Origin: Paracoccaceae bacterium
GTDB taxonomy: Bacteria; Pseudomonadota; Alphaproteobacteria; Rhodobacterales; Rhodobacteraceae
Direction: 5' to 3'
Length of the DNA: 5,846 bases
Assembly (NCBI GenBank): GCA_007134405.1
Contig: SLKW01000104.1
Span: forward strand, 1 to 5,846
Below are positions 5,234 to 5,846 of the stretch, one piece after another. A model generated the notes under the pieces. The model saw only the letters and a list, made by a program, of their open reading frames with translations. It ran no database searches and was not told where the DNA came from. The number at the start of each line of letters is the position of its first letter. The stretch's first letter is position 1. The position numbers and the translations under genes are program-made.

Positions 5234-5689
5234 ATGTCAGAATGCGAGCCAACACGAAGTCCCAACCGCAGCCCCGTCGTAATCAAGGCCGCATGGCGCT
5301 GGCTTCCGCAGATCGGCTTGCTGGCGGGCGCGGCGGCGGCGGTCCTCATCACCGTTTTGTCGCTTTGGCCGGCTGAGAAACCGATACCGCCCAATCCCTT
5401 TTCGATCAGCAAATTCTACCATATGATCGCCTATGCCGGGTTGGCCTTTCCGGTCATCGCGACCGGCCCGCACCGCTGGATCTGGCTGGTGCCGCTGGCC
5501 ATCGCCTATGGCGGCGCGCTCGAACTCATCCAGCCGCATTTCAATCGCACCGCCGAATTTCTGGACGCCGTTGCAAATGCGGTCGGCGTCGGTATCGGCG
5601 TCTGGCTTGGCCGAAAAGCCCATTGCCATTTGATGGCCTTTGGCCACCGAGCCGCTCTCACCTGGCCGAGGCGCTACGGGGCCGAGTAA
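5234..5689 (+). CDS. VanZ-like small membrane protein
   Basis: A 151-residue protein with about four membrane segments: 24-46, 62-77, 81-97 and 112-126. The pattern SISKFYHMIAYAGLAF (57-72), GGALELIQPHFNRTAEFLD (93-111) and ANAVGVGIGVWLG (114-126) matches VanZ-like proteins: a conserved K...H..AY in one helix, E..Q then R...D..AN before the last helix. VanZ itself gives low-level teicoplanin resistance in enterococci, but most homologues have no known role, and no resistance function is implied. The first 20 residues are polar, and the ATG lacks a strong ribosome binding site. My hand count gives about 62% GC for 5281-5640, clearly below the neighbouring genes, which may mean later acquisition. 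The gene starts 46 bp after rpoH and converges on secA. Confidence 0.8.
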   Translation: MSECEPTRSPNRSPVVIKAAWRWLPQIGLLAGAAAAVLITVLSLWPAEKPIPPNPFSISKFYHMIAYAGLAFPVIATGPHRWIWLVPLAIAYGGALELIQPHFNRTAEFLDAVANAVGVGIGVWLGRKAHCHLMAFGHRAALTWPRRYGAE

Positions 5690-5728
5690 TCCCGGCCGCG
5701 CTCAATCAGCCCGGCCGACGCCTCAGCC

Positions 5729-5846
5729 TCAGCCCAGCCGGCCGTGGCAGTGCTTGAACTTCTTGCCCGAACCGCAGGGGCACGGGTCGTTGCGGCCCGG
5801 GTTGCCCCAGGTCTGGGGGTCGGCCTCGTCGAAGCCTTCGACCAGC
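5729..5846 (-). CDS. secA: SecA C-terminus, zinc-binding tail (rest outside window)
   Basis: The last 38 codons before a TGA at 5731-5729 encode [17 protein letters not shown] followed by [20 protein letters not shown] and a final glycine. The CxCx8CH motif is the zinc-binding SecB/ribosome-interacting tail of SecA, the ATPase that drives preproteins through SecYEG at the inner membrane. Other SEC-C domain proteins share the cysteine motif, but the [16 protein letters not shown] context at the extreme C-terminus is typical of alphaproteobacterial SecA. It converges on the VanZ-like gene with only 39 bp between their stop codons and no clear terminator hairpin with a T-run there. Confidence 0.93.
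   Translation of the reverse strand, partial: LVEGFDEADPQTWGNPGRNDPCPCGSGKKFKHCHGRLG

Noticed and set aside
5690..5744. Intrinsic terminator between the VanZ-like gene and secA
   Set aside because: Only a 6-bp CGGCCG stem with a loop of about 20 nt can be drawn; it reaches into secA coding sequence and no T-run follows.

Overview
The window is very GC-rich DNA from an alphaproteobacterium, most likely a member of the Rhodobacterales (Rhodobacter/Paracoccus-like). This rests on the GC-biased codon use, a dihydroorotase-like protein of the kind I associate with that order, an RpoH of the RpoHII style, and the SecA tail sequence. No plasmid, phage or insertion-sequence gene is visible. The placement is inference from protein flavour, not from a search.

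Layout, left to right. (1) 1-849, minus strand: the N-terminal 283 residues of a PyrC-like dihydroorotase that has lost three metal-binding histidines. Its leader holds a -10-like box and a hairpin that covers the probable ribosome binding site. (2) 850-1166: a gene-free gap containing a tandem array of 11-bp units at 987-1108. (3) 1167-2861, minus strand: an uncharacterised 564-residue multi-pass membrane protein. Its GTG start overlaps the stop codon of the gene before it. (4) 2858-3460, minus strand: an iron-type superoxide dismutase (sodB) with its own promoter. (5) 3595-4209, minus strand: a MarR-family regulator with a six-cysteine C-terminal tail. (6) 4210-4344: a divergent promoter region with a 16-bp imperfect palindrome. 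(7) 4345-5187, plus strand: a heat-shock/oxidative-stress sigma factor, rpoH. (8) 5234-5689, plus strand: a small VanZ-like membrane protein of lower GC. (9) 5729-5846, minus strand: the last 38 codons of secA, running out of the window.

How the genes may work together: the centre of the window reads like a stress module. A cysteine-rich MarR regulator and an alternative sigma factor are divergently transcribed from a shared region. Next to them is superoxide dismutase, whose promoter resembles alphaproteobacterial sigma-32 promoters, and sodB appears translationally coupled to an unknown membrane protein. The flanking pyrC-like and secA genes are housekeeping-type. The individual genes are well supported. 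The regulatory links between them are inference from spacing and motifs.
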